Shown here in pieces: positions 24,372 through 32,892 of a stretch of DNA of 33,282 bases. The DNA comes from Kiritimatiellia bacterium (GTDB lineage: Bacteria; Verrucomicrobiota; Kiritimatiellia; RFP12; UBA1067). The first letter of the stretch is position 1, and every line of letters begins with the position of its first letter. A program made the position numbers and the translations under genes. The stretch spans positions 15,884 to 49,165 of the forward strand of contig JAQUEX010000002.1 in NCBI GenBank assembly GCA_028684935.1, in the 5' to 3' direction. The notes under the pieces are model-generated. The model was not told where the DNA came from, searched no databases, and was given only the letters and a program-made list of their open reading frames with translations.

Positions 24372-25738
24372 TGTGTCTCCTTGTCCTTCTTGCCCTCAGA
24401 AAAGAAACGCTCATCCAGATCCGCAACCGCACGGACCCGTTCTGTGAAACGTTCTCCTCTTTCCCGATAGCTGGTAAATTGATCAAAACTGGCTGTGCCC
24501 GGCGACAACAGCACGACATCCCCCGGCAACGCATCGCGCCGGGCGGCCTCTACAGCTCGCTCGAGCGTGCCACACACTTGGCAGGGAACCGACGCTGACC
24601 ACGCCTGAAACATCTGCTCAGCGCATTGCCCGATAAGATACACTTTTTTTGTGGTTTGTGTCAGCAACTCTTTTACGCCGTCCAGGTCCTTTTCTTTCAG
24701 AAGTCCGCCGGCGATCAAACGGACCGGGCCCTGTGCCATCCGCAGCGCGGCAGCCGTCGCCGCTAGACTGGTGGCCTTGGAATCGTCGACGTACCGCACC
24801 CCCTGCCGACTGACCGCGACCGTCTGCAGGCGATGCGCCAACGGCACAAATGCGGCCAATCCGTTCTCGATCCGCGCATCATCCACCCCGACATGCCGCA
24901 GCGCCGCCACGCCGGCCGCCGCCGCAGCGCCCAAGACCGCATTGTCAAACCAGCTCCCGCGCAGCTCGACCTTACAGACACGTCCTCTCAGCACGCCCAT
25001 CACCGCATGATCCGCATAGGCCCAATCACAGCCCGCGTCCGCCCCGAAACGCAGCAGGTCGACACCTTCCGGAATGCGTCCCTCGTGTGAAAGCCCGGCC
25101 GGCAGCAAGGCGACCCCCCCCGGACGCATGGCGGCAAACAGCGACAACTTGAGCGCTTTGTACTCAGCCATGTCCGCATGGCGGTCGAGGTGATCCGCCT
25201 GAAGATTCAGCAGGATCGCAATATCTGGGCAGAACGTCCGCGTGTGTTCCATCTGAAAGGAACTGACCTCCGTCACCGCCCATGCCAGCTCGGGCCGTTC
25301 CAGCGCCAGCCGGCTGAGCGGAATTCCGTAATTGCCGGCCGGCGACGCCGTCACGCCCGCACCGTTCAACGTGTCCGCGCAAAGCTTGACCAGGGAACTC
25401 TTGCCTTTGCTGCCGGTCACGGCCAGCACGCGTCCGGGCCAGTAGCGCGCGCCCAGTTCCAACTCGGAGATCACCGGCGTGCCGCGCGCGCGGCACGCCG
25501 CGATCCATGGATGTTGGCGGGCAAACCCCGGGCTCGCGACGCATACGTCACACGTCTCATCCGGCAAGCCGCCGGCACCGAAGCGAACCGTGATCCCGGC
25601 CTGACGCAACCGCCCGGCCGCGGCAGCACACGCCGCGCCGTCGCCCTCGTCCAGCACCCGTACACGTCCGCCGCGCGCCGCCAACAGCAGCGCCGCTGCC
25701 TCACCGCTGGCCCCGGCACCCAACACGAGCGCATTCAT
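24368..25738 (-). CDS. murD: UDP-N-acetylmuramoyl-L-alanine:D-glutamate ligase MurD
   Basis: This cytoplasmic ligase adds D-glutamate to UDP-MurNAc-L-Ala, using ATP. The protein starts MNALVLGAGASGEAAALLLA, the usual N-terminal UDP-binding fold. The ATP loop reads VTGSKGKSSLVKL, a variant of the common TGTNGKTT. Further family segments are LLNLQADHLDRH, the YVDDSKATSLAATAAAL loop and DVVLLSPGTASFDQF near the C-terminus. The start at 25738 fits the family; an ATG at 25759 has a better-placed GGAG, would add seven residues and would overlap murF by 17 bases. It follows murF directly; mraY, usually between them, is absent. The stop overlaps the LysM gene start. Confidence 0.94.
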   Translation of the reverse strand: MNALVLGAGASGEAAALLLAARGGRVRVLDEGDGAACAAAAGRLRQAGITVRFGAGGLPDETCDVCVASPGFARQHPWIAACRARGTPVISELELGARYWPGRVLAVTGSKGKSSLVKLCADTLNGAGVTASPAGNYGIPLSRLALERPELAWAVTEVSSFQMEHTRTFCPDIAILLNLQADHLDRHADMAEYKALKLSLFAAMRPGGVALLPAGLSHEGRIPEGVDLLRFGADAGCDWAYADHAVMGVLRGRVCKVELRGSWFDNAVLGAAAAAGVAALRHVGVDDARIENGLAAFVPLAHRLQTVAVSRQGVRYVDDSKATSLAATAAALRMAQGPVRLIAGGLLKEKDLDGVKELLTQTTKKVYLIGQCAEQMFQAWSASVPCQVCGTLERAVEAARRDALPGDVVLLSPGTASFDQFTSYRERGERFTERVRAVADLDERFFSEGKKDKETQ

Positions 25739-25742
25739 CTGA

Positions 25743-27137
25743 TCATACGGTCCACGCATCCAATATCCGCTCCAATCTCATGCCCCGTGACGCCTTTAGC
25801 AACACGCTGTCGCCGGCACGCGCCAACGCCGACACCACCTCCGCCGCGCCCGCCGCATCCGCACAACACATCACCCGTGCCGCCGGATAACCGCGTTTGA
25901 CTGCCTCGTCCGCCACATAGCGCACGGTGTCTGAACCCACAGCAATCAGCTCGTCCGGCACCAGTTCCGCGACCACGCTTCCCAGTTCGCGGTGCAGGGC
26001 CTCGGCGTGCACGCCCAACTCCAGCATGTCGCCCAGCACCGCGATCCGCCGCCCGGCACACGGCACCTGCATGAAGGTGCGCAGCACAGCGCACATGCTC
26101 TGCGGATTGGCGTTGTAGGCGTCATTCACCACCGTGACGCCGTCACGCTCGCTCACGTCCCAGCGCATGCCGGGGAGAACCAACCGCGCGAGTCCCTCCG
26201 CCGCGGCAGCCGCCATCACGCCCGCCGTGCGGGCCGCCGCGAACGCCAGCAGCAGGTTCGAAGCGTTGTGCTCCCCGGGCAACCCGCTGCGCAGCTCGGT
26301 CTGTTCACCGGTCACACGCTCGGACACCCGCATCCGGCCGACTGACAGATCCAGCGGCTCGCCGTAAAAATCCGCCTCGCACGTTACCAGCGAGGTCGTC
26401 ACGACCGGTGCCGTCGCGCAAGCCGCCAGCCGCTCAAAACAGGCGGTCTCGCGGCAGAGCACCGCCGCGCCGCCGGACGGCAGCACGCGCAGCAGCTCAC
26501 CCTTTTCAAGGGCGATCGCCTCCAGCGAGCCGAAGTGCTCGATGTGGGCGCAGCCGATGCTGGCGATGATCGCGATATCGGGGCGCAGCACATCGGCCAG
26601 CCCTGCGATCTCCCCCGGATGGTTGGTGCCGGCCTCGAAGATGCCGTATGCTGCCTCTGCGCCCAGCGTCAACAGGCTGAGCGGCAGCCCGATCTCATTG
26701 TTCAAATTGCCGCGCGTGGCGCAGACCGGGCCGCCGCCGCCACAAAGCGCGGCCGCCATCTCTTTGACGGTGGTTTTGCCGGAGCTGCCGGTGATCCCCA
26801 CGATGCGCGCAGACTGCCGCAGCCGCCACGCGCGCGCGGCGTCCGCCAGCGCGCGCCGCGTGTCCGGCACGCGGACCAGCGGCCATCCGGCGGCCGCGTC
26901 CGGCGCGCGCCACGCCCGCTCCACCAGCGCCGCGGCCGCCCCGTTCTGAAAGGCCTGCGCCACGAAATCATGCCCGTCAAAACGCTCGCCGCGCAGGGCG
27001 ACATAGAGACAGCCCGGCGTCACCTGGCGCGTGTCCTGCGTCACACCGCGGAAGGTCGCCGGCAGCGCCTGCGCGTCGCCGCCCGCCCAGACGGCAAACG
27101 CGGCCGCGTCAAAAACTTGTGGATCCCCGTTTGACAT
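25743..27137 (-). CDS. murF: UDP-N-acetylmuramoyl-tripeptide--D-alanyl-D-alanine ligase MurF
   Basis: This cytoplasmic ligase adds D-Ala-D-Ala to the UDP-MurNAc-tripeptide, the last soluble precursor step. It is 464 residues long from the ATG at 27137, chosen for GGTGGA seven bases upstream (a GTG at 27149 lacks a site). The ATP loop is GITGSSGKTTVKE (115-126). It is followed by TRGNLNNEIGLPLSLL, a MurF-specific segment, then EAGTNHPGEIAGL and the VNDAYNANPQSM loop. It lies 36 bases after murE and immediately before murD. Arrangement and motifs are all standard except that mraY does not follow. Confidence 0.96.
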   Translation of the reverse strand: MSNGDPQVFDAAAFAVWAGGDAQALPATFRGVTQDTRQVTPGCLYVALRGERFDGHDFVAQAFQNGAAAALVERAWRAPDAAAGWPLVRVPDTRRALADAARAWRLRQSARIVGITGSSGKTTVKEMAAALCGGGGPVCATRGNLNNEIGLPLSLLTLGAEAAYGIFEAGTNHPGEIAGLADVLRPDIAIIASIGCAHIEHFGSLEAIALEKGELLRVLPSGGAAVLCRETACFERLAACATAPVVTTSLVTCEADFYGEPLDLSVGRMRVSERVTGEQTELRSGLPGEHNASNLLLAFAAARTAGVMAAAAAEGLARLVLPGMRWDVSERDGVTVVNDAYNANPQSMCAVLRTFMQVPCAGRRIAVLGDMLELGVHAEALHRELGSVVAELVPDELIAVGSDTVRYVADEAVKRGYPAARVMCCADAAGAAEVVSALARAGDSVLLKASRGMRLERILDAWTV

Positions 27138-27173
27138 GTTCACATCCACCCCGACGGCCCGGCCCAGCCGGAG

Positions 27174-28664
27174 CTACCGATCCTGCCGACCCGCACCGCC
27201 CACCGTACGCGCCTCCTCCGCCACCACCTGCCGATCGTCGAACGGCACGGTGCGGTCCGCCAACTCCTGAAACGGCTCATGCCCCTTGCCGGCCACCAGC
27301 ACCACATCGTCCGGCCCGGCCTCGGCCAGCGCCAGCCGGATCGCCGCGCGCCGGTCGCATTCGACGGTCACCTCCGCGCCGGCGGGCACGCCCGCCAGAA
27401 TCTCCCCGATGATCGCCATCGGCTCCTCGCCGCGCGGGTTGTCCGAGGTCACCACCAGCCGGTCGGCCCACTCGGCGCAGGCGCGGCCCATCAGCGGACG
27501 CTTGGTGCGGTCACGGTTTCCGCCGCACCCGAAGACGACAAGCAGGCGCCCGCGCGTGATTTCGCGCAGCGTGGTGAGCACGTTGCGCAGCGCATCGTCG
27601 GTGTGCGCGTAATCGACGAACACCGCGGCGGGAAGGGCAGTGGGCACGCGTTCGAGGCGCCCCCACTGCGGACGCGCCTGCTCCAGTGTCGCGGCCACCG
27701 TATCCAGCAACACGCCCGCTTCGAGGGCGAGCCCGGCCGCGCACAGCATGTTGACGATGTTATAGCGGCCGGCCAGGTGCACGCACAGCGCGCGGCGTCC
27801 GCCGTCCGGCGCAACCAATGTGAACCGGCTGCCGTCGGGTGTCACCGACACCTCTTCGGCGCGCAGGTCGGCGCTCGGCGCGAACCCGCAGGTGACGCGG
27901 CGCAAAGGCAGTGTCGCGACAAACTCCGCCATGCGCGCCCCGTAGCCGGCATCGAGGCAGCAGAGCGCGGACGCGCCCGGATGGCTGTCCGCAAGCTGCG
28001 TGAACAGGCGCTGTTTGGCCTGGAAGTACGCCTCCATGGTTCCGTGGTAATCGAGATGATCTTGCGAGAGGTTGGTGAAGGCGGCGGCCTCGAAGCGCAG
28101 AAACGCAGCGCGCTGCTGGTCCAGCGCGTGGGAGGAGACCTCCATCACCGCCGTGTCGCAGCCGGCGCCGTGCATCGCGGCCAAGAGCCTTTGCAGTTCA
28201 CAGGCGTCGGGCGTGGTCCGTGTGGCCGGAATCGTGCGGCCGCCGTACTCGACCTGAACGGTGGACAGCAGGCCGGGCGTGTGGCCGCCGGCACGCAGCA
28301 GTTCGCGCAGCAGCCAGGCGGTGGTGGTCTTGCCGTTCGTGCCGGTGATGCCCGTCACGCGCAGCGCGCGGGCGGGCCAGCCGTTCAGCGCGGCCGCGAG
28401 GCAGGCCAGCGCGCCGCGCGCGTCATGGACGACAATCGACTGTTTGGGCGCGTCGCGCACCGGTGTCTGCGCCAGCACCGCGACCGCCCCCTTGGCCAGC
28501 GCGGCCGCGGCATAACGCGCGCCATCGTCGCGGCTGCCGGTCAGCGCCACGAAAAGATCGCCCGGCCTGACGCGACGCGAATCGCACTGCACGCCGCTGA
28601 AAACCAGCGGAGCCGGCTTCTCTTTGAAAAAAGGCCCTAACTCTGGAATATCCGAAAATTTCAT
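27174..28664 (-). CDS. murE: UDP-N-acetylmuramoylalanyl-D-glutamate ligase MurE, meso-DAP type
   Basis: This cytoplasmic ligase adds the third stem-peptide residue. The ATG at 28664 has GAGGA seven bases upstream and gives 496 residues. The ATP loop is GITGTNGKTTTAW (105-117). The substrate-selecting loop reads SDNPRGEEP; DNPR is the known marker for meso-diaminopimelate, where lysine enzymes have a different loop. Other family segments are MEVSSHALDQQR, LSQDHLDYHG and FVDYAHTDDALRNVL. An in-frame extension upstream to 29000 lies inside ftsI and shows no family features. It follows ftsI by 43 bases. The protein implies Gram-negative-type A1gamma peptidoglycan in this organism. Confidence 0.97.
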   Translation of the reverse strand: MKFSDIPELGPFFKEKPAPLVFSGVQCDSRRVRPGDLFVALTGSRDDGARYAAAALAKGAVAVLAQTPVRDAPKQSIVVHDARGALACLAAALNGWPARALRVTGITGTNGKTTTAWLLRELLRAGGHTPGLLSTVQVEYGGRTIPATRTTPDACELQRLLAAMHGAGCDTAVMEVSSHALDQQRAAFLRFEAAAFTNLSQDHLDYHGTMEAYFQAKQRLFTQLADSHPGASALCCLDAGYGARMAEFVATLPLRRVTCGFAPSADLRAEEVSVTPDGSRFTLVAPDGGRRALCVHLAGRYNIVNMLCAAGLALEAGVLLDTVAATLEQARPQWGRLERVPTALPAAVFVDYAHTDDALRNVLTTLREITRGRLLVVFGCGGNRDRTKRPLMGRACAEWADRLVVTSDNPRGEEPMAIIGEILAGVPAGAEVTVECDRRAAIRLALAEAGPDDVVLVAGKGHEPFQELADRTVPFDDRQVVAEEARTVGGAGRQDR

Positions 28665-28707
28665 CGCTGTTTCCTCATCGGTCAAAGAGCCGGGCCGGTG
28701 CCCGCGG

Positions 28708-30432
28708 TCACGGTTGCGCCACGTCGAGTCCATCCTCCTCGTCGGACGGCAGATCGGGGTCCAAGGCGAGATAGCGCGCAGTCGCCGCCGCGATCTTGCC
28801 AAAGACCGGGGCCGAAACGAATCCGCCGGTATGCTGGGGACGCGGTCGCTCGACCGAAACCAGAACACTGAAGACCGGTTCGCCCGCCGGCACGAAGCCG
28901 ACAAACGAGGCGTAGTAATCGGTGCTTGAATAACCGCCGGGCACGGCCTTCTGCGCAGTCCCGGTCTTGCCGCCGATCGAAAAACCGGGGACGGCGGCAC
29001 GCTTGCCGGTGCCGCCCTCTTCGGTGACGCCCGTCAGCATCTCGCGCACGACGCGCGCGACCTCGGGGCGCACCGGCCGGCCGATGACTTCCGGCCGTGC
29101 CTGAAAGACGGTCTCGCCGCTGGGCGACACGATCCGGTCAACCAGATACGGGCGCATCATCCGTCCGTCATTGGCCAGCGTGGAGTAGGCGTTGATCATC
29201 TGAAGCCCCGTCACCGCGATGCCCTGGCCGATCGGAATGCGCGTCGGTTTCAGCTTGTCCCAGTCCTTGGCGCGCGCCAGGATCCCGTTCTCCTCACCCG
29301 GCAACTCGATGCCGAGTTTGCTGCCGAAATTGAACGCCCGCAGATAATTTTCAAGCCGTTGGGCACCGAGCCGGAGCCCCATTTTCGCGCAGGCGATGTT
29401 ACTGGACTTCTTGAGAGCCGTGCTCACGGTGACGCGCCCGTAGACGTGATCGCGCAACGGCTTGCCGGCATAGAACCAGACCCCCTCGCCAACCTCAAAT
29501 TCTGTCGAGGGCGTGGCCAGCCGCTCGTTGAGCAGCGCAGCCACCGTGACCGCCTTCATGATCGAGCCCGGCTCATAGACAATCGCCAACGCGTTGTTGC
29601 GCCAGACATCCAGCGTCGTCTCGGTATAGTTCTCAGGCTCAAAGTCGGGGAACGATGCCATCGCCAAGATTTTGCCCGTGCGCACGTGCTGCACGATCGC
29701 CCATCCCGACAGCGCGTCAAACTTCTCGACCACCTCCTGGATCGCCCGTTCCACCTCGAACTGGATGCGGTGGTCGAGCGTCAAATAGATATCCGAGCCT
29801 GCGATCGGCGGCACATACACTTTACGCCGGCTGAAAATCTCGCGGCGTCCGGCATCTTTCTCGCCCTCGATCAGCCCCGGCGTGCCGGTCAGGTAACGGT
29901 TGTACTGCTGCTCGATGCCGGCCCCGCCCACACCCATGTTGTTCACAAAGCCCAACACATGTGACATACGCCGCCCTTGCGGATAACGCCGGATGACCAT
30001 CTCTTCCGCGCCGACCCCGCTGATCGTCAACGGATCCGAAAGCGCCTCGAACACCCGGTCGTCCAGACTGTAGCCGAGTTTGATGTAGCGCGAATCCGTA
30101 CGCCTGAACTGCGCCTGCACCTCCGCTTCGGGCAGGCCGAGATGCTGCGACACCGTCCGGGCGATCTGCCCCACGTCATGCTCTTTCTTGACCGATTTGG
30201 GATCCAGGTAGAAGAGCCGGGCCGGCAGACTGACTGCCATCGGATACGGCTTGCCGTTGCAGTCGTAAATACCGCCGCGCAGCCCCAGCAGAGTCCGCTT
30301 GTACTCGCGTCCCGTCACCTTCGAATGATTCGAGAGGTGGAGGTAGCAGAGCTTGGCCCCTAGGCCGCAGAAGGACACGAGCAGCAACAGCGCAATGAAC
30401 CAGATGCGAATCTGTATACCGCGTTCATGCAT
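28708..30432 (-). CDS. ftsI: Peptidoglycan D,D-transpeptidase FtsI (PBP3-like)
   Basis: This class B penicillin-binding protein cross-links septal peptidoglycan. From the ATG at 30432 it has 574 residues. It shows an N-terminal span at about 9-29 (RIWFIALLLLVSFCGLG), a dimerisation domain with the LRGGIYDCNG start and GFVNNMGVGGAGIEQQYN, and the transpeptidase domain. Active-site motifs are Ser-x-x-Lys in EPGSIMK (nucleophile Ser290), Ser-x-Asn at SSN (343-345) and Lys-Thr-Gly in GGKTGTAQK (489-491). No PASTA domains follow, as expected for a Gram-negative. A GTG at 30456 would add eight residues but has no ribosome-binding site. It lies between the ftsL-like gene and murE, its standard place. 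Confidence 0.96.
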   Translation of the reverse strand: MHERGIQIRIWFIALLLLVSFCGLGAKLCYLHLSNHSKVTGREYKRTLLGLRGGIYDCNGKPYPMAVSLPARLFYLDPKSVKKEHDVGQIARTVSQHLGLPEAEVQAQFRRTDSRYIKLGYSLDDRVFEALSDPLTISGVGAEEMVIRRYPQGRRMSHVLGFVNNMGVGGAGIEQQYNRYLTGTPGLIEGEKDAGRREIFSRRKVYVPPIAGSDIYLTLDHRIQFEVERAIQEVVEKFDALSGWAIVQHVRTGKILAMASFPDFEPENYTETTLDVWRNNALAIVYEPGSIMKAVTVAALLNERLATPSTEFEVGEGVWFYAGKPLRDHVYGRVTVSTALKKSSNIACAKMGLRLGAQRLENYLRAFNFGSKLGIELPGEENGILARAKDWDKLKPTRIPIGQGIAVTGLQMINAYSTLANDGRMMRPYLVDRIVSPSGETVFQARPEVIGRPVRPEVARVVREMLTGVTEEGGTGKRAAVPGFSIGGKTGTAQKAVPGGYSSTDYYASFVGFVPAGEPVFSVLVSVERPRPQHTGGFVSAPVFGKIAAATARYLALDPDLPSDEEDGLDVAQP

Positions 30433-30457
30433 GGAGCGCCGCCACCTTCCGCCCACG

Positions 30458-30850
30458 CTATTTCGGCAGCGTCTTCACGACACGTTCGGTCGCACTCTGA
30501 CTGCGTTTGAAACGGGCCAGCGAGAGCTGTCCTTCGATGGGCAGTCCCGACGCGTCCATGCGCACCACCTGGTCGGCAGCCGGATACGACATCGCGATGC
30601 CGTGCTGCAGCATCGCCTCTTCCAACTTCTCCGGCGTGTTTTTCTCGCTCCAGCGCGACTCTTCGCGCGCGTATTCCGCGTTGAGCGTCTGGATCTTCTG
30701 TTCGCATTTCCGGATTTCCTGACCGAGCTGGGCGCACTTGGAATCCATCACCCAGTACACCAGCACCAAGGTCACCATCAACACGATTAAGCCGGCCACG
30801 GAGCGCGGCAGCACTTTCGCGTACACCTGTCGTTTTCGATTCCGTCTCAT
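30458..30850 (-). CDS. ftsL: FtsL-like division protein
   Basis: This 130-residue bitopic protein is identified by plan and position. A basic N-terminus (MRRNRKRQVYAKVLPR) is followed by one span at about 18-35 (VAGLIVLMVTLVLVYWVM). A heptad-rich coiled coil follows at about 38-70 (LGQEIRKCEQKIQTLNAEY), then a periplasmic tail. FtsL forms a complex with FtsB and FtsQ and activates FtsW/FtsI. Sequence conservation in this family is low, so the call depends on its place between rsmH and ftsI. AGGAGGG precedes the ATG. The stop is 25 bases from the chosen ftsI start. Confidence 0.82.
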   Translation of the reverse strand: MRRNRKRQVYAKVLPRSVAGLIVLMVTLVLVYWVMDSKCAQLGQEIRKCEQKIQTLNAEYAREESRWSEKNTPEKLEEAMLQHGIAMSYPAADQVVRMDASGLPIEGQLSLARFKRSQSATERVVKTLPK

Positions 30851-30903
30851 CTCACACCCTCCTGTGGGCTGTGGTTGTTTTCATCAATCAAACCGTTTGC
30901 CAC

Positions 30904-31854
30904 TCAAACATCCATCCGGCCGCGCACCGGCGCCTCGCAGCGCTGCACGACCCGCAGTTTCGCCGAACGCGCCCGCGGATTGGCCTCCAGCTCGTCCGGC
31001 CCCGCCTCCAGCGGACGCCGCGTCACCCGCGTCACAGCGGGCAGCTCGCCTTCCCAGCGCTCGCCGCCCTGCTGTAGAGAGACCCAGCGCCCGGCATGGG
31101 CCGCGAAGCGCTGTTTCACCGCGCGGTCGGTGATGCTCTCGAACGTGATCACCGCCATCCGTCCGCCAGGCTTGAGGAGCCGCAGCCCCTCCTCCAGCGC
31201 CTGCTCCAGATCCTCCAGCTCCTGGTTCACCGCCATGCGCAACGCCTGGAACACGCGTGTCGCCGGGTGCCGCGGCCCACTGCGTCCGCCCGCGGCTTCT
31301 GCCACCACCTCCGCCAGGCGGCCGGTCATGACGATCGGCGCCTGCCGCCGCGCGCGCTCGATCGCCTGCGCGATCCGCCGCGCGTGAGGCTCTTCGCCGA
31401 GCCTCCGAAAAATGTCTGCAAGGGACTGCACGTCCAGCCTTGCCAGCAGGTCGGCCGCCGACTCCCCCCGAGTCGTATCCATGCGCATGTCCAGGGGCCC
31501 GTCAAACCGGAAGCTGAACCCCCGCCCGGGCGTGTCGAGCTGATCGGATGACACGCCCAGGTCCAGCAGCACGCCGTCCACTGCCGCAAACCCGTTCGCC
31601 TCGGCCAGGCGCCGCAGCTCGCCGTGAGCCCCGTGCGCCAAGACCTTCTCGCCAGACAACACCGCCAGCCGCGCCGCCGAGCGTTCCAAGGCCGACACGT
31701 CTCTGTCGATCCCCAGCAACCGCCCGGACGGCCCCGCGCGCTTCAGGATCTCCGCCGCGTGGCCCGCGCCGCCGAGTGTTCCGTCGATGTAGCTGCCCCC
31801 GGGGACAACCGCCAGGGCGTCCACCGTCTCCTGCAACAACACCGGCAGGTGCAT
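30904..31854 (-). CDS. rsmH: 16S rRNA (cytosine(1402)-N(4))-methyltransferase RsmH
   Basis: This S-adenosylmethionine-dependent enzyme methylates C1402 of 16S rRNA. The ATG at 31854 (GGAGG four bases upstream) gives the typical start MHLPVLLQETVDAL and 316 residues. Cofactor-site motifs are YIDGTLGGAGHA and LLGIDRDVSALERS, with LLDLGVSSDQLDTPGRGFSFR and the QALRMAVNQELEDLE segment after. The usual FHSLEDRIVK motif reads FESITDRAVK, an unusual change of His to Glu. An in-frame extension to 31965 lacks family features. It lies 144 bases after mraZ; that gap shows no clear signal. Confidence 0.96.
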   Translation of the reverse strand: MHLPVLLQETVDALAVVPGGSYIDGTLGGAGHAAEILKRAGPSGRLLGIDRDVSALERSAARLAVLSGEKVLAHGAHGELRRLAEANGFAAVDGVLLDLGVSSDQLDTPGRGFSFRFDGPLDMRMDTTRGESAADLLARLDVQSLADIFRRLGEEPHARRIAQAIERARRQAPIVMTGRLAEVVAEAAGGRSGPRHPATRVFQALRMAVNQELEDLEQALEEGLRLLKPGGRMAVITFESITDRAVKQRFAAHAGRWVSLQQGGERWEGELPAVTRVTRRPLEAGPDELEANPRARSAKLRVVQRCEAPVRGRMDV

Positions 31855-31998
31855 CGTCCCTCCAGACTGAATCCGTCTCAAACAATGATCGCGCGGCATC
31901 ACGGCCCCGTCCGGAACACGCGTCCGTCCACCGGACGGATCCGCCATGCCCGCGATCCAAATCACATGTCACCCCGCGCCGGCCCCTGCCGGACGCCG

Positions 31999-32478
31999 CT
32001 AAAACTCCAGCGTCTCGCACGCTGCGGCCAGCGCCGCCTGATCCACCGTCTCGGCCTCCGGCCGCGACTCGGGCGACCAGAGCTGGACGCGGTTCATCGC
32101 GCCGATCATCACCACCTTGCCGCTCAGGCCGGCAAAGGCGAGCAGCCGGTCCCGGATGCGGATCCGTCCCTGTACGTCCAGCACAGCCTGCTCGGCGTTC
32201 TCGCCGAACACCCGCAGCGCCTCACCCGCGCGCCGGTCGAAAAGCGACCGCTGCCGCAACTTCTCCAGCCGCCCCTCCATCTCCGCCGGAGGGATCAGGT
32301 TCAGACACCGCTCGTTCGGGTCGGGAAACACATACACGTAGGCCGGCGACCCCATCAGGTCGCGCCAGCCCGAGGGCACGGTCAGCCTTTTCTTGGGATC
32401 CAAAGCATGGTCAAACCGCCCGACCAGCAAACCCGGTCCGGCAGCCGCCGCCACACTCTGTCCACCCGCAAAAGCCAT
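31999..32478 (-). CDS. mraZ: MraZ transcriptional regulator of the dcw cluster
   Basis: This 159-residue DNA-binding protein has two AbrB-like halves: GRFDHALDPKKRLTVPSGWR at 20-39 and AVLDVQGRIRIRDRLLAF at about 98-115, each with the Asp-x-x-x-Arg or Asp-x-x-Gly-Arg signature. In E. coli MraZ forms a ring that binds TGGGN repeats upstream of its own gene and represses the cluster. The ATG at 32478 is chosen over an in-frame ATG at 32547 because a good promoter lies between them (-10 at 32500-32505), leaving a leader of about 15 bases. The N-terminus is some 15 residues longer than in E. coli. It is the first gene of the cluster. Confidence 0.94.
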   Translation of the reverse strand: MAFAGGQSVAAAAGPGLLVGRFDHALDPKKRLTVPSGWRDLMGSPAYVYVFPDPNERCLNLIPPAEMEGRLEKLRQRSLFDRRAGEALRVFGENAEQAVLDVQGRIRIRDRLLAFAGLSGKVVMIGAMNRVQLWSPESRPEAETVDQAALAAACETLEF

Positions 32479-32499
32479 ACCTTGACCCTTTTTGACATT

Positions 32500-32541
32500 A
32501 TTCAACACCTTTCCCCACCGTAAGTCAATGCCAAATCCCAC
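32500..32541 (-). promoter_or_regulatory. mraZ promoter with GTGGG boxes
   Basis: On the minus strand the -35 TTGACT (32523-32528) and -10 TTGAAT (32500-32505) are 17 bases apart. GTGGGG (32513-32518) lies between the two boxes and GTGGGA (32536-32541) lies just upstream of the -35. TGGG-type repeats at this place are the known binding sites of MraZ, so the cluster is probably autorepressed. The two copies are 23 bases apart, wider than the roughly 10-base E. coli spacing. Confidence 0.55.
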
Positions 32542-32547
32542 GTTCAC

Positions 32548-32892
32548 GCATCGCGGTTATTCATCGCAACTATTTGCGCATCAAGCTGTTAAATATATTC
32601 AGCTTGGTCGTTGACAGAAAAAATACCCGCCCAAAGCCCCTGGTCGGTGATTATTTCCGATATCCTCGCGCCGAGAGATGAGGTGGACTCTGTCGGGATC
32701 GGAGTCGCGTGGATGTTGTTGCGCCCACGCAGTGGATCGCAACGGCGAGTGTAAAAGCTCTGTTCTGTTTTTATCCACACTTGAGGCGTTGAAAGTTGAA
32801 AAAGGACGGCTCACCGCAGGCAACATTGTGCTTGCGGCGAACCGCGTGTTGATCTTTCGGCTTTCGCTCCCTGTCCGCCGCCGTGCCGGTGA
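32548..32892. other. Intergenic region between mraZ and a surface-protein gene
   Basis: These 345 bases hold no convincing gene; short open frames on the minus strand (32589-32780 and 32599-32826) lack ribosome-binding sites and recognisable features. The region is less GC-rich than the genes around it. It contains a perfect 7-base inverted repeat around an AT-rich loop (32582-32606), and GCGTGG/CCACGC at 32707-32712 and 32725-32730. No clear terminator follows the surface-protein gene. Confidence 0.6.
32582..32606. repeat. Inverted repeat CAAGCTG / CAGCTTG
   Basis: A perfect 7-base inverted repeat (32582-32588 and 32600-32606) flanks the AT-only loop TTAAATATATT. It lies about 60 bases upstream of the mraZ -35 box. 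It could be a regulator site or a weak hairpin; nothing decides between them. Confidence 0.4.

Noticed and set aside
27279-28640. A 453-codon plus-strand open frame opposite murE
   Set aside because: murE is unambiguous; the antisense frame has no recognisable feature.
28665-29000. N-terminal extension of murE into ftsI
   Set aside because: It is a frame-shifted reading of the ftsI 3' end, and the ATG at 28664 has GAGGA at the right distance.
31855-31965. N-terminal extension of rsmH to an upstream ATG
   Set aside because: The family starts at MHLPVLLQE, which has a strong ribosome-binding site; the extension has no conserved features.
32589-32826. Two short minus-strand open frames in the gap upstream of mraZ
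   Set aside because: No ribosome-binding site, no recognisable motif, and they overlap in different frames.
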